A stretch of 64,000 nucleotides of DNA from positions 124,001 to 188,000 of the forward strand of contig NZ_SLXN01000006.1 of NCBI RefSeq assembly GCF_004345855.1, in the 5' to 3' direction. The notes beneath the pieces are model-generated. The model saw nothing but the letters and a program-made list of their open reading frames with translations, ran no database searches and was not told where the DNA came from. The position numbers and the translations under genes are program-made. Of this stretch, positions 28,662 to 40,332 are shown piece by piece. Within the stretch, counting starts at the first letter, position 1; every line of letters begins with the position of its first letter. This stretch comes from Sphingomonas sp. BK235 (lineage in GTDB: Bacteria; Pseudomonadota; Alphaproteobacteria; Sphingomonadales; Sphingomonadaceae).

Positions 28662-29239
28662 CCCTCCGCCAGTGCCGCGCTGAAATGGCGGCGGCACAGC
28701 GCGACATAGCGGTCGTTGCCGCCGATCTCGGTCTGGCGCCCGGCGGTGACCGGGCGGCCGTCGGCGTCGACGCGCAGGTTCATCGTCGCCTTGCGCCCGC
28801 AGGCGCACACCGACTTGATCTCCTCCAGCGAGTCCGCGAGCGCGAGCAGCCGCGCCGAGCCGGCGAAGAGCTTGCCGAGGAAATCGGTGCGCAGGCCATA
28901 AGCGAGCACGGGCACGTCCTCGACGTCGGCGAGCCAGGCGAGCTGGTCGACCTGCGCCGCGGTGAGGAACTGCGCCTCGTCCACCAGCACGCACGCCAGC
29001 GGCGCGCGCGCGTGCTCGGCCGCGACCAATGCGGCGAGATCGGTCGCGGCGTCGAACATCGTCGCGGGCGCGGTGAGGCCGATCCGGGAGGTGATGGTGC
29101 CCGCGGCGAAGCGATCGTCCACCGCGGCGGTGAACAGCATCGTGCGCATGCCGCGCTCGCGATAGTTGAAATCGGCCTGGAGCAGGTTGGTCGACTTCCC
29201 CGCGTTCATGCTGGCATAGTAGAAATACAGCTTGGCCAT
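28658..29239 (-). CDS. tdk: Thymidine kinase
   Basis: 193 residues, the size of bacterial type II thymidine kinase. P-loop ASMNAGKST at residues 8-16, LVDEAQFLT with the Walker-B-like Asp-Glu, YGLRTDFLGKLFAGS lasso, and the zinc ligands in CACGRKA and CRRHF. It phosphorylates thymidine in the salvage pathway. Its ATG overlaps the vapC stop by one base, and its stop overlaps the FosA-like start, indicating one transcript. Confidence 0.96.
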   Translation of the reverse strand: MAKLYFYYASMNAGKSTNLLQADFNYRERGMRTMLFTAAVDDRFAAGTITSRIGLTAPATMFDAATDLAALVAAEHARAPLACVLVDEAQFLTAAQVDQLAWLADVEDVPVLAYGLRTDFLGKLFAGSARLLALADSLEEIKSVCACGRKATMNLRVDADGRPVTAGRQTEIGGNDRYVALCRRHFSAALAEG

Positions 29240-29628
29240 CAGGCGAGCGTCTCGATCGAAAGCGGGGCGTCGGTGCCGGCGTGGCGAACGAGGCGTCGGT
29301 CGAAGGTGACGAACGCGCGGGCGCTCACCGAGGCGACCAGGTGGAGCATGTCCGGGAGGTCACCGCCGGCGGCATGGCGGGTGAGCGCCCACCGCACGCC
29401 CTGCTCGTGCTCGACGGTAACATGCTCGAGCGCGATGAGCGTGATGAGGGCGGCGTTCAGCGCGGCGCGATCGAACGCGTAGCGCTGCCGCAGCACCCAG
29501 GCGAGCTCGATCAGAACGGTGAGGGTGATCAACGTCGGCGCGGACAGTACCGCGTCGGCGAGCGCGGCTTGGCGCTCGTCGTCGCGCGTCAACCAACGGA
29601 CCAGGACATTAGCGTCGACGGATCTCAC
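29239..29628 (-). CDS. VapC-type PIN-domain toxin
   Basis: 129 residues. PIN-domain acidic residues are visible: Asp5 in SVDANVLVRWL, a Glu in LIELAWVLRQ and Asp in GGDLPDMLHL, with FVTFDRRL near the C terminus. Family members are ribonucleases neutralised by a partner antitoxin. The start overlaps the antitoxin gene stop (ATGA) in the usual antitoxin-first order. Confidence 0.88.
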   Translation of the reverse strand: MRSVDANVLVRWLTRDDERQAALADAVLSAPTLITLTVLIELAWVLRQRYAFDRAALNAALITLIALEHVTVEHEQGVRWALTRHAAGGDLPDMLHLVASVSARAFVTFDRRLVRHAGTDAPLSIETLA

Positions 29629-29903
29629 CGCGTGCGACGGTCCCGCTCGGCTATGGCTTCCGCGATCGCCTCGTCCATCTCCTCCAGCGTAACCGGTGGG
29701 CCGCTATGCGTGTAGATCGCGCGCATCCGCTCCACCGCTTCCGCGACGCTGAGATGCTTGTGCGCCCGGCGCGGCCGCAGCAGCACGCCGTCGCCGGCGT
29801 CGACCACCTCTAGGTCGAGCCCCGGCGCCCAGCCTTTCAGATCGCGGATCGCCTTGGGCACCACGACCTGGCCCTTGTCCGACAGTCGCGTGACCGCGTT
29901 CAT
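29625..29903 (-). CDS. AbrB/MazE-type antitoxin
   Basis: 92 residues from ATG 29903. The N-terminal swapped-hairpin DNA-binding domain is clear: RLSDKGQVVVPKAIRDLKGWAPG then LEVVDAGDGVLLRPR. The C-terminal half is acidic and should bind the VapC-type toxin. A perfect 10-base inverted repeat covers its start codon, consistent with autoregulation. Confidence 0.88.
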   Translation of the reverse strand: MNAVTRLSDKGQVVVPKAIRDLKGWAPGLDLEVVDAGDGVLLRPRRAHKHLSVAEAVERMRAIYTHSGPPVTLEEMDEAIAEAIAERDRRTR

Positions 29904-29928
29904 GCCGGTAAGATGCGTCTTACCGGCA
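29903..29928. promoter_or_regulatory. Putative operator of the toxin-antitoxin pair
   Basis: A perfect inverted repeat, TGCCGGTAAG facing CTTACCGGCA with a six-base centre, begins at the antitoxin start codon and extends upstream into the rbfA 3' end boundary. Its position fits binding by the AbrB-like antitoxin. Confidence 0.75.
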
Positions 29929-29934
29929 CTCCGG

Positions 29935-30339
29935 TCAATCGTCGCCACTCTCGGCGGGAAGGTCGCGCGCCACCTCGGGCCGGCGCAGCAGCGAGTCGAT
30001 GTGGCTGCCCTCGTCAAAGCTCTCGTCCGCTAGGAATTTCAGCCGCGCGGCATATTTCATCTTCACGCGATGAGCGACCTCGCGCTGGAGATAGGCGGTG
30101 TTGGTGCGCAGCGCCTTGAGCACCGCTTCCTCGTCCTTGCCGAGCAGCGGCTTCACGAACACGGTGGCGTGGCGCAGGTCGGGCGACATGCGCACCTCGG
30201 TGACGCTGACCATGTGGCTGGCGAGCGTCTCGTCGTGAACGTCGCCACGCTGGAGGATCTCGGACAGGATATGACGAACCTGCTCGCCGACGCGCAGCGT
30301 GCGGACCGAGCGTTCGCCGCTCTGCTCATTCATCGTCAT
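29935..30339 (-). CDS. rbfA: Ribosome-binding factor A
   Basis: 134 residues from ATG 30339 (GTG 30342 and ATG 30333 are in frame too). A single KH-like domain that helps 30S maturation and cold adaptation. Signatures: [36 protein letters not shown] and [25 protein letters not shown]. Its beginning overlaps the end of the VOC gene by about 14 bases. Confidence 0.95.
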   Translation of the reverse strand: MTMNEQSGERSVRTLRVGEQVRHILSEILQRGDVHDETLASHMVSVTEVRMSPDLRHATVFVKPLLGKDEEAVLKALRTNTAYLQREVAHRVKMKYAARLKFLADESFDEGSHIDSLLRRPEVARDLPAESGDD

Positions 30340-30712
30340 CACCGTCGACAGGGGTGAAGAAGGTCAGCCGGTTGTGCGACGGATCGTGGACGCCGATCTC
30401 CAGCGTCCCCCATGGCATCCGCTGCGGCTCGCCCGGACGCGCGTTCTCGAACCCGCGCGCGCGCAGCGCCGCGGCATAGGCCACGACATCGTCGCACGCG
30501 ATCCGAACCGACGCGCCCGGCGCACCATCACCGTAATGTTCCGACAGGTGCAGCGTACAATCGCCGGACGCGACGCCCATGTAGAGCGGCATCCCCGGCT
30601 CGAACCGGTGCTCGAACACCAATTCGAAGCCGAGGAAATCCAGATAGAACGCCCGCGTTCGCGCCGCATCGAAGCTGCGCAAGACGGGGGTGACCGTACC
30701 GAGCGTCGCCAT
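30326..30712 (-). CDS. VOC superfamily (glyoxalase/bleomycin-resistance-like) protein
   Basis: 128 residues, one pair of beta-alpha-beta-beta-beta units. [23 protein letters not shown] and the C-terminal [19 protein letters not shown] match the bleomycin-resistance/glyoxalase group that lacks a complete metal triad. The substrate is not known. It lies between infB and rbfA in the translation operon, three bases after the infB stop in the opposite reading sense of order (transcribed after infB). Confidence 0.85.
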   Translation of the reverse strand: MATLGTVTPVLRSFDAARTRAFYLDFLGFELVFEHRFEPGMPLYMGVASGDCTLHLSEHYGDGAPGASVRIACDDVVAYAAALRARGFENARPGEPQRMPWGTLEIGVHDPSHNRLTFFTPVDGDDDE

Positions 30713-30715
30713 CCC

Positions 30716-33471
<2,756 letters not shown>

Positions 33472-33475
<4 letters not shown>

Positions 33476-34179
33476 TCAAATTCCTCGTGCAATCTCACGG
33501 CCGAAGCGGGCCCGGCGGTGCCGGGCGCCGATGCGCCTTGCGCGGCCGTAGCGCAAGGTGCGGAGGTCAGTTCAGGGCCGATAAAGTGCAGCCAGCGATC
33601 GAGCGCTTCGCCCAATCGTCCGGCCGCGGTGCGGTCTATGACGCCGATGTGTACCACATTCTCGCGGCCCAGCGCCAACGACAATATGGGGCGCTCGACC
33701 GGCAACGCCAAGCCCTTGAGGTCACTTCCTTCGCGATCGCTGCCGACGCGCCACGCCTGCGCCAGCTTGCGGCGCCCGTCCTCGCTCGCGTCAGCGGCGT
33801 GGTAGAGCGCGTGGAGCTTGCCCGAGCGCGCCGCGGTCTCGATCCGCTCGGCGCCGGTCGCGATCGTGCCGGCGCGCGCCTCGAGCCCGAGTCGATCGAG
33901 CGCGTTGCGCTCCAGCGCGGCGGCGATCAGGTCGGGCAGGTCGTCGGGGACGGTCAGCTCGCCGGTCTTGAACGCGCGCGCGAGCGCGCCGCGCAGCTTG
34001 CCCTTGGCGATCGCCTGTTCGAGTTCGGGACGCGCGACGCCGATCCACGCGCCGCGCCCGGGCGCCTTGGCGCGCACGTCGGGCAGCACGCGCCCGTCCG
34101 GCGCGAGCGCGAGGCGGATGAGCCGCGCCGGATCGGCACGCTCGCGCGTGAGGATGCAGGAGCGGACGGCGTCGCTCAT
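33472..34179 (-). CDS. ylxR: YlxR (DUF448) RNA-binding protein with L7Ae-like C-terminal domain
   Basis: 235 residues. The N-terminal YlxR domain has SCILTRERADPARLIRLALAPDGRVLPD and AKAPGRGAWI; the middle ALERNALDRLGLEARAGTIATGAERIETAARSGKLHALYHAADAS is an L7Ae/L30e-type fold. This two-domain form is standard in alphaproteobacteria between nusA and infB. It is thought to bind RNA during transcription or translation. The last 40 residues are low-complexity Ala/Gly. Confidence 0.9.
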
Positions 34180-34229
34180 GCGGCGGGCTCCTTGAAGGCA
34201 AAGGGTTGCACTCGCCGTTCGCCAATCCC

Positions 34230-34314
34230 CGTCATCCCGAGCTTGACCCGGGATCCATGGCGCCGCGAGCGTTGCGCGCGCGGAAGGATGGATTCCGGCG
34301 CAAGGCCGGGATGA
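34230..34314. repeat. Palindromic element between ylxR and the GIY-YIG gene
   Basis: Left arm CCGTCATCCCGAGC...ACCCGGGATCCATGG (34230-34260), right arm GGATTCCGGCGC...GCCGGGATGAC (34288-34314). The arms are imperfect relative to each other. Confidence 0.85.
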
Positions 34315-34331
34315 CTCGGGGGGCGGGTCAG

Positions 34332-34640
34332 GTGCGACAGCGGCAGCCGTGCGTCTACCTGATGGCTAGCGGTCATTACGGGACGCTCTACGTCGGCGTT
34401 ACGTCCGACTTGCTCGCGCGCGTGACGCAGCATCGCTCGGGCACGTTCCGCGGCTTCACCGATCGCTACGCCGTGAAGCGGCTGGTCTGGTACGAGCTCG
34501 CCGACACAATGGAGGCCGCGATCATCGCCGAGAAGCGGATCAAGCGCTGGCGCCGCGACTGGAAGATCGAGCTGATCGAGCGCGACAATCCGACGTGGAG
34601 CGACCTGGCGATCGGTCTCGGCCTGCCGCGGTTGGTGTGA
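34332..34640 (+). CDS. GIY-YIG nuclease family protein
   Basis: 102 residues from GTG 34332. CVYLMASGHYGTLYVGVTSDLLARVTQH is the GIY-YIG signature (here VYL..LYVGVT), with the conserved Arg in LLARVTQH and a downstream Glu. It belongs to the small YhbQ/UPF0213 type. The same frame stays open upstream through the adjacent palindromic element as far as 34206, so a longer protein with a repeat-encoded leader is possible. It is embedded on the opposite strand within the rimP - pnp block. Confidence 0.85.
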   Translation: MRQRQPCVYLMASGHYGTLYVGVTSDLLARVTQHRSGTFRGFTDRYAVKRLVWYELADTMEAAIIAEKRIKRWRRDWKIELIERDNPTWSDLAIGLGLPRLV

Positions 34641-34686
34641 TGACGTGGCGAGGGTCGCTCCTCCGCCAATCGTCAATGCGCGCGGC

Positions 34687-34784
34687 GCCATGGACCCCGG
34701 CTCAAGGCCGGGGTGACGACGGGCGGTTAGATTTGGCACGGCAACGCAACTATCCGTCATCCCGGGCCTGACCCGGGATCCATG
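34687..34784. repeat. Two divergently placed arms of the palindromic element
   Basis: A right-type arm (34687-34717, CCATGGACCCCGGCTCAAGG...GGTGACG) precedes a left-type arm (34754-34784, CCGTCATCCCGGGC...GGGATCCATGG), the reverse of the normal order; they probably belong to two decayed copies. Confidence 0.75.
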
Positions 34785-34890
34785 GTACCGCGAGCGCAAT
34801 GCCCGCGGTGTGCGCAACGCGCATCCGCCCCGCCCGCCACCGAAGGCGACGCGGGCTAGGAACCGACGCTGCCCCAGGCCGCCTAGAGTC

Positions 34891-35139
34891 TCATTGCCCA
34901 GGTGCCGCATGCGCGTCTCCCTGGCTGGAAGACGCGGCACCCGCCGCGCCCGCGTCGCGGTCGGCGAGCAATTGCCCGCCCGCGCCGTAATTCTCGGTCG
35001 ACACTTCCTCGATCACGACCTGCACCGCGGCCGGGTTCTTGCCCAGCCGCGTCACCAGCGAGGCCGTGACATCCGCCACGATCCCCGCCTTCTGCTCGCG
35101 CGTCGCGCTGCCCGCCAATCGGATCGAGACGAACGGCAT
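34891..35139 (-). CDS. 4-oxalocrotonate tautomerase-family protein
   Basis: 82 residues. The catalytic amino-terminal proline follows the initiator Met ([10 protein letters not shown]) and EEVSTENYGAGGQLL is the family C-terminal part; the last 20 residues are a nonconserved Ala/Gly tail. Tautomerases of this size act on enol acids; substrate unknown. The ATG overlaps the nusA stop (TGATG). Confidence 0.85.
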   Translation of the reverse strand: MPFVSIRLAGSATREQKAGIVADVTASLVTRLGKNPAAVQVVIEEVSTENYGAGGQLLADRDAGAAGAASSSQGDAHAAPGQ

Positions 35140-36788
35140 CAGGCCTGCGTCTCCTGCTCGGCGCTCTCGTCACCGGAATTGTCCGCCTCGGCCGACCCGT
35201 CCTCGTCCTCGAACCAGTGCGCGCGCGCGGCCATGATGATCTCATTACCCTGCTCGTCGCTCAGCCCGTACTCGCCGAGCACGCCGCCGTTGCCGCGGCC
35301 GTCGTTGCGCGAGTCGCGGCGCGGCGCGTCGTCGTTGCGGCGGCGCGGCTCGGCGCGCTTCTTCTCGACCAGCTCGTCGGTGGCAAGGTCCGCCAGATCG
35401 TCGAGCGTCTTGATCCCCGCCTTGCCGAGCGTGACCAGCATCGCCTCGGTCAGATAGGGCAGCTCGGCCAGCGCGTCCTCGACGCCCAAAGCCTGGCGCT
35501 CCTCGCGCGCGGCCTGTTCGCGGCGGTCGAGCGCCTCCTGCGCACGGCTCTGCAGCTCCTGCGCCAGATCCTCGTCGAAGCCCTCGATCCCGGCGAGCTC
35601 GTCGAGCTCGACATAGGCGACCTCTTCCAGCGCGCCGAAGCCCTCGGCCACCAGCAGCTGCGCCAGCGTCTCGTCGACGTCGAGCTCGTTCTGGAACAGC
35701 TCGGAGTTCTTCACGAACTCCTGCTGGCGCTTCTCGCTGGCGTCGGTCTCGGTGAGGATGTCGATCGCCTTGGCGGTGAGCTGCGAGGCGAGGCGAACGT
35801 TCTGGCCGCGGCGGCCGATCGCGAGGCTCAGCTGATCGTCGGGGACGACCACCTCGATGCGATCCTCTTCCTCGTCGATCACGACGCGCGCGACGTTCGC
35901 CGGCTGGAGCGCGTTGACGACGAAGGTCGCGGTGTCGGGCGACCAGGGGATGATGTCGATCTTCTCCCCCTGCATCTCCTGCACCACCGCCTGAACGCGG
36001 CTGCCCTTCATGCCGACGCAGGCGCCGACCGGGTCGATGCTGGAATCGTGCGAGATCACGCCGATCTTGGCGCGGCTGCCCGGGTCGCGCGCGGCTGCCT
36101 TGATCTCGATGATGCCGTCGTAGATCTCGGGCACTTCCTGCGCGAACAGCTTCTTCATGAAGTCGGGGTGCGCGCGGCTGAGGAAGATCTGCGGGCCGCG
36201 GTTCTCGCGCACCACCTTGAGGATCAGCGAGCGGATGCGGTCGTTGACGCGCACCACCTCGCGCGGGATCTGCGCGTCACGACGGATCACGCCCTCGGCG
36301 CGGCCGAGGTCGACCACGATATGACCGAACTCGACCCGCTTGACGACGCCGGTGATGATCTCGCCGGCGCGGTCCTTGAACTCCTCATACTGGCGCTCGC
36401 GCTCGGCGTCGCGCACCTTCTGGAAGATCGTCTGCTTGGCGGCCTGCGCCTGGATGCGGCCGAACTCGATCGGGGGCAGCGGGTCGACCAGATAGTCGCC
36501 GACGCTCGCGCCCGGCTGGAGCTTCTGCGCGCCGGCGACGTCGACCTGCTTGTAGATGTCGTCGACCAGCTCGACCACCTCGACGACGCGCCACAGCCGC
36601 AGGTCGCCGTTGTTGGGATCGAGCTTGGCGCGGATGTCCATCTCCTGGCCGTAGCGCGTGCGCGCGGCGCGCTGGATCGCGTCCTCCATCGCCTCGATGA
36701 CGATCGCCTTGTCGATCATCTTCTCCGACGCGACCGAGTTGGCGATCGCGATCAGCTCGGCACGGTTGGCGGTGACCCCGGTGGCCAT
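35139..36788 (-). CDS. nusA: Transcription termination/antitermination protein NusA
   Basis: 549 residues. N-terminal polymerase-binding domain (residues about 1-130), S1 domain ([22 protein letters not shown]), two KH domains ([20 protein letters not shown] and [18 protein letters not shown]), then two helix-hairpin-helix acidic repeats; the tail is very acidic. The ATG overlaps the rimP stop (TGATG). Confidence 0.97.
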   Translation of the reverse strand: MATGVTANRAELIAIANSVASEKMIDKAIVIEAMEDAIQRAARTRYGQEMDIRAKLDPNNGDLRLWRVVEVVELVDDIYKQVDVAGAQKLQPGASVGDYLVDPLPPIEFGRIQAQAAKQTIFQKVRDAERERQYEEFKDRAGEIITGVVKRVEFGHIVVDLGRAEGVIRRDAQIPREVVRVNDRIRSLILKVVRENRGPQIFLSRAHPDFMKKLFAQEVPEIYDGIIEIKAAARDPGSRAKIGVISHDSSIDPVGACVGMKGSRVQAVVQEMQGEKIDIIPWSPDTATFVVNALQPANVARVVIDEEEDRIEVVVPDDQLSLAIGRRGQNVRLASQLTAKAIDILTETDASEKRQQEFVKNSELFQNELDVDETLAQLLVAEGFGALEEVAYVELDELAGIEGFDEDLAQELQSRAQEALDRREQAAREERQALGVEDALAELPYLTEAMLVTLGKAGIKTLDDLADLATDELVEKKRAEPRRRNDDAPRRDSRNDGRGNGGVLGEYGLSDEQGNEIIMAARAHWFEDEDGSAEADNSGDESAEQETQA

Positions 36789-37396
36789 CAGTTCGATTCC
36801 TCTTCTTCGGTATCGGCGTCCGCGTCCGCGGACATGTCTTCTATCTCTTCGTCGGCGCCCTCCATCGAGAGCGGCACGGTCGCGGCGATCAGCCGGTCGG
36901 TGAGCACCAGCTTGGCGTCGGCGATCAGCGCGAAGGGCACGCGCGCCAGCTCGTGCGTGCGCGCGTGGCGGATCGCGATCTGGCCGTCGGCGTCGATCCC
37001 TTCCAGATCGCCCTTGAACTGCTTCTGCCCCTCGACCGGCTCGGTGAGCACGATGCGCGCCTCATGGCCGGCCCAGTCGGTGAAATCCTGCCGGCGCGTC
37101 AGCGGCCGGTCGATGCCGGGCGACGACACCTCGAGCCGATACGCGCCCTCGATCGGGTCGCGCCCCTCGGCCTCGAGCTGGTCGAGCAGGTCGGACAGCC
37201 GTCGCGACAGTTCGGCGCAGTCGTCGATGGTGAGCTGGCGCGTGTCGGGGCGCTCGGCCATCACCTGGAGCGTGCGCTCGTCGCCCCCATTGCCCGACCT
37301 TGCGCCGAACAGCCGCACGCGCACCAGCGCGAAGCCGAGCGCCTGCGCCTCGGGTTCGACCAGTCGGTAGAGGGAATCGTTGTCGCTCAAATGCAC
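36788..37396 (-). CDS. rimP: Ribosome maturation factor RimP
   Basis: 202 residues from GTG 37396 (VHLSDNDSLYRLVEPEAQALGF); the frame is open to 37450 without family sequence. N-terminal alpha/beta domain with DDCAELSRRLSDLLD and YRLEVSSPGIDRPLTRRQDF, then an SH3-like domain. The C-terminal 30 residues are acidic. Needed for 30S assembly; first gene of the translation block here. Confidence 0.92.
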   Translation of the reverse strand: MHLSDNDSLYRLVEPEAQALGFALVRVRLFGARSGNGGDERTLQVMAERPDTRQLTIDDCAELSRRLSDLLDQLEAEGRDPIEGAYRLEVSSPGIDRPLTRRQDFTDWAGHEARIVLTEPVEGQKQFKGDLEGIDADGQIAIRHARTHELARVPFALIADAKLVLTDRLIAATVPLSMEGADEEIEDMSADADADTEEEESN

Positions 37397-37525
37397 CTGC
37401 CGGACATGCGTTGGTTGCCGCCGCGGAGCGAGCCCCGCAGCCCCTTGCACCTCGCGATGTAAGAGAAAGCACAGCGGATATAGCGCCGTCGCGCCGCGCT
37501 CGCAAGCGGTGCGCGGCGCCGGCGC

Positions 37526-38110
37526 TCAATAGGGCGGCGCGCGGCGCGCGTGCTGCGCCTTGGCGGCCTCCGCCCACCAGGCGAGATCGTCGGCGAAGCG
37601 GCTGAACTGCCGCTCCAGCGACTCGCCGGCGGGGCCGGTCGGGCGCGCCTCGGCGTCGAGCGTCTGCGTCACGGGGCCGACCACCAGGGTGCTGGGGATC
37701 ACGGGCATGCCCATCTCGGGCAGGATCGCGTACCAGGCCGCGTTGCTGCGCGCGCCGCCGAGCCGCCCGGCGGAATAGCTGGCGATCGCGGCGGGCCGCC
37801 AGAACCATTCCTCGAGGAAATGGTCGGTGAGGTTCTTGAGCCCGGGCTGCGGCCCCCAATTATACTCGCCCGCGACGAACACGAAGGCGTCGGCGTCGCG
37901 GATCTGCTGCGCCAGCGCGGCCATGGCGGGCGGGGCGGTGCCCTCGGCATATTCCTTGTACATCCGGTCGAGCAGCGGCAGGCCCACCGCCTTGGCATCG
38001 ACCAGCGTCGGCGCGTCGCCGCGCGCGGCGAAGCGATCGACCAGATAGCGTGCGAGCCGGATACCGGCGCGGTCGGCGCGATAAGAACCGTAGAAGATCA
38101 GGACGTTCAT
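37526..38110 (-). CDS. NADPH-dependent FMN reductase family protein
   Basis: 194 residues from ATG 38110. Flavodoxin-like fold with an N-terminal FMN phosphate loop (FYGSYRADRAGIRLARYL) and AGEYNWGPQPGLKNLTDHFLEEWFWRP, the analogue of the usual PEYN segment. Acts as a cytoplasmic NAD(P)H:quinone or FMN reductase; substrate uncertain. It is divergent from alr with 78 bases between. Confidence 0.88.
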   Translation of the reverse strand: MNVLIFYGSYRADRAGIRLARYLVDRFAARGDAPTLVDAKAVGLPLLDRMYKEYAEGTAPPAMAALAQQIRDADAFVFVAGEYNWGPQPGLKNLTDHFLEEWFWRPAAIASYSAGRLGGARSNAAWYAILPEMGMPVIPSTLVVGPVTQTLDAEARPTGPAGESLERQFSRFADDLAWWAEAAKAQHARRAPPY

Positions 38111-38188
38111 CGCCTTCTCCTGCCGCCGCGCCGGCCGCGGGTAAAGGGGCGGTGGCGCGTCGCGCGCGCACGCGCTAACCGGCGCGCG

Positions 38189-39232
38189 ATGACCGATCTG
38201 CCGCACCGTCTCCATCTCTCCACCGACGCACTGGTGGACAATTGGCGCGCGCTGTCGCGGCGGAGCGGCGCGGCGTCGTGCGGCGCGGCGGTGAAGGCCG
38301 ATGGCTATGGGCTGGGCGCCGCGGCGGTCGCGGTGCGGCTCGCCGCCGCGGGCTGTCGCGACGTCTTCGTCGCGACCTGGGCGGAGGCTGCGGCGCTACT
38401 TCCCGCGCTGGCGGGGACCGGCGCGCGCGTCGCGGTGCTCCATGGCGTGCGCGCGGGCGACCTGTCGCTGGCGGTGGGGTCACCCGCGCGACCCGTGCTG
38501 AGCAGCGCGGCGCAGGTGGCGCGCTGGCGCGCGGCGGGGGGCGGCGCGTGCGACGTGATGGTCGATACCGGGATGAACCGGCTCGGCGTCAGCGCGGAGG
38601 AGATCGGCGCGGGGCTGCTCGACGGGCTGTCGATCGACACGCTGATGAGCCACCTCGCCTGTGCCGACGAGCCGGGCCATCCGCTGAACGCCGCGCAGCG
38701 CGCGCGCTTCGCCGCACTGGCGGGCCGTACCGCCGCACGCCGGCTGAGCCTCGCCAATTCGGCGGGCATCGCGCTCGGGGCGGACTATCATTTCGACCTC
38801 ACGCGGCCGGGGATCGCGCTGTACGGCGGCGTGCCCACGCCGGCGCTGGCCGACGCGGTGCGCCCGGTCGCGACCATCGCGGCGGAAGTACTCCAGCGCC
38901 GCCGCGTCCGCGCCGGCGAGACCGTGGGCTATAACGCTACCTGGCGCGCGCCGGCCGACACGAACGTGGTGATCGCCAACCTCGGCTATGCGGACGGCTA
39001 TTACCGCGCCTTCTCCGATCGCGGACGCGCGCGCTGGGGCGACGACGTGCTGCCGGTGGTGGGGCGCGTGTCGATGGACCTGGTCGCGCTCGACGCGGGG
39101 GCGAGCGCGGTGGACGAGGGCGACTGGCTGCGCTTCGATCCCGACCTGCCCGCGATGGCGGCGGCGACCGGCACGAGCCAGTATGAGCTGCTCACCGGAC
39201 TGGGACGGCGGTTCGAGCGTCGCTGGGAATAG
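38189..39232 (+). CDS. alr: Alanine racemase
   Basis: 347 residues from ATG 38189. PLP lysine Lys36 in AVKADGYGLG; the base Tyr is in AGETVGYNATW; the MVDTGMNRLGV and FDLTRPGIALYGG segments are family signatures. It makes D-alanine for peptidoglycan. The long antisense-type open frame upstream of this start has no family sequence. Confidence 0.95.
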   Translation: MTDLPHRLHLSTDALVDNWRALSRRSGAASCGAAVKADGYGLGAAAVAVRLAAAGCRDVFVATWAEAAALLPALAGTGARVAVLHGVRAGDLSLAVGSPARPVLSSAAQVARWRAAGGGACDVMVDTGMNRLGVSAEEIGAGLLDGLSIDTLMSHLACADEPGHPLNAAQRARFAALAGRTAARRLSLANSAGIALGADYHFDLTRPGIALYGGVPTPALADAVRPVATIAAEVLQRRRVRAGETVGYNATWRAPADTNVVIANLGYADGYYRAFSDRGRARWGDDVLPVVGRVSMDLVALDAGASAVDEGDWLRFDPDLPAMAAATGTSQYELLTGLGRRFERRWE

Positions 39233-39242
39233 CCGCCGCCGC

Positions 39243-40319
39243 TCAGCCCGCGCCGCGCAGCCAGTCGACCAGCGGATCGTAGAGCAGCGCGCGCGCGCCA
39301 CCTCCCACCATCATGCCGACATGGCCCGCACCGACGTCGCGCCGATCGGCCAGGCCCGCCGCCGTCGCCGCGGGCACGATGCGATCGCGCAGCGAGACGA
39401 ACTCGACCGCGCGGCAGGCCAGCGCGGCGGGGTCGATCGTCACGCCGCCGACCTGCCACGCCGCCTGGCCGCTCGCATCCTCGGCCACCAGCGTGCCGAA
39501 CAACTCGGCGCCCGCGGCGTAGGTCAGCGGCGCCCCCGCGTTGGCCCAATCCTCCAGCAGCACGAAGCGCGCGAGCGTGGCGGGGTCAGCGGTCGCGAGC
39601 GCCGCATATTTGGCGACGGTGCGGGCGGGATCGAGCTGCCAGAAGCCCGCCTGGAGCACCTCCATCGGCAGCAGCCCGAGCGCGCGACACGCCGGCTCGG
39701 CGCGCGCCCATTGTGCGCCCATCGCGCCGCGCGCCGTCGCGCCATAGCCCGCGAAGCGCCACGGCGCCGCGATCGTCGCCACCCCGGCGCAGCGCGCGCC
39801 GAGCAGCGCCGCGGCGGCGAGCGCGAGCGTCCCGCCCAGGCAATAGCCGACCAGCAGCGGCGGTCGGTCGAGCTTCGCGATCAGCGGCAGCAGCCGCGCA
39901 GTGACGTGCTGCGCGAGGTCGAGCGTCGCGTCGCGCGCGCGCGGGTGGCCCCAGTCGAGCAGCCAGGGCCGGAACCCCGCCGCGGCGAGATGCGCCACCA
40001 GCGAGCGACCGGGCGCGAGATCGAGCACGTCGGGCGGGTTGATGAGCGACGGCACCAGCACGACCGGCGGCGCGTCGGGTGCCCCGCCACCGTCACGCAG
40101 CCGCGCCGCGCCCTTGCGGAAGCGCACCGGCCGGGCGCGGCGGCGCGTTCGGGGCGCCTCCTGGTAGCGGCGCAAGCCCGCGAGCGCGGCGGCGCGGCGC
40201 TCCGGCGATGCTGCGGTCTCGCGGCGCAGCATGTCGAGGAACAGCGGCAGCGGACGCGGCACGTCGCGCGCATGTTGCGACGCGAAAAATTGTGCGGTAC
40301 CGAAGGGCAGGTCGGTCAT
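39243..40319 (-). CDS. PhaC-like alpha/beta hydrolase
   Basis: 358 residues from ATG 40319. It has the PHA-synthase-type lipase box GYCLGG, with Cys as nucleophile, after LDRPPLLV, the PPDVLDLAPGRSLVAHLAAAGF and PWLLDWG segments typical of PhaC, and a C-terminal catalytic His in GAGHVGMMVGG. It is shorter than PhaC (about 580 residues) because the N-terminal part is missing, so polymerase activity is not certain. It starts 13 bases from divergent phaR. Confidence 0.85.
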   Translation of the reverse strand: MTDLPFGTAQFFASQHARDVPRPLPLFLDMLRRETAASPERRAAALAGLRRYQEAPRTRRRARPVRFRKGAARLRDGGGAPDAPPVVLVPSLINPPDVLDLAPGRSLVAHLAAAGFRPWLLDWGHPRARDATLDLAQHVTARLLPLIAKLDRPPLLVGYCLGGTLALAAAALLGARCAGVATIAAPWRFAGYGATARGAMGAQWARAEPACRALGLLPMEVLQAGFWQLDPARTVAKYAALATADPATLARFVLLEDWANAGAPLTYAAGAELFGTLVAEDASGQAAWQVGGVTIDPAALACRAVEFVSLRDRIVPAATAAGLADRRDVGAGHVGMMVGGGARALLYDPLVDWLRGAG

Positions 40320-40332
40320 GGGGGCTCGCGCG

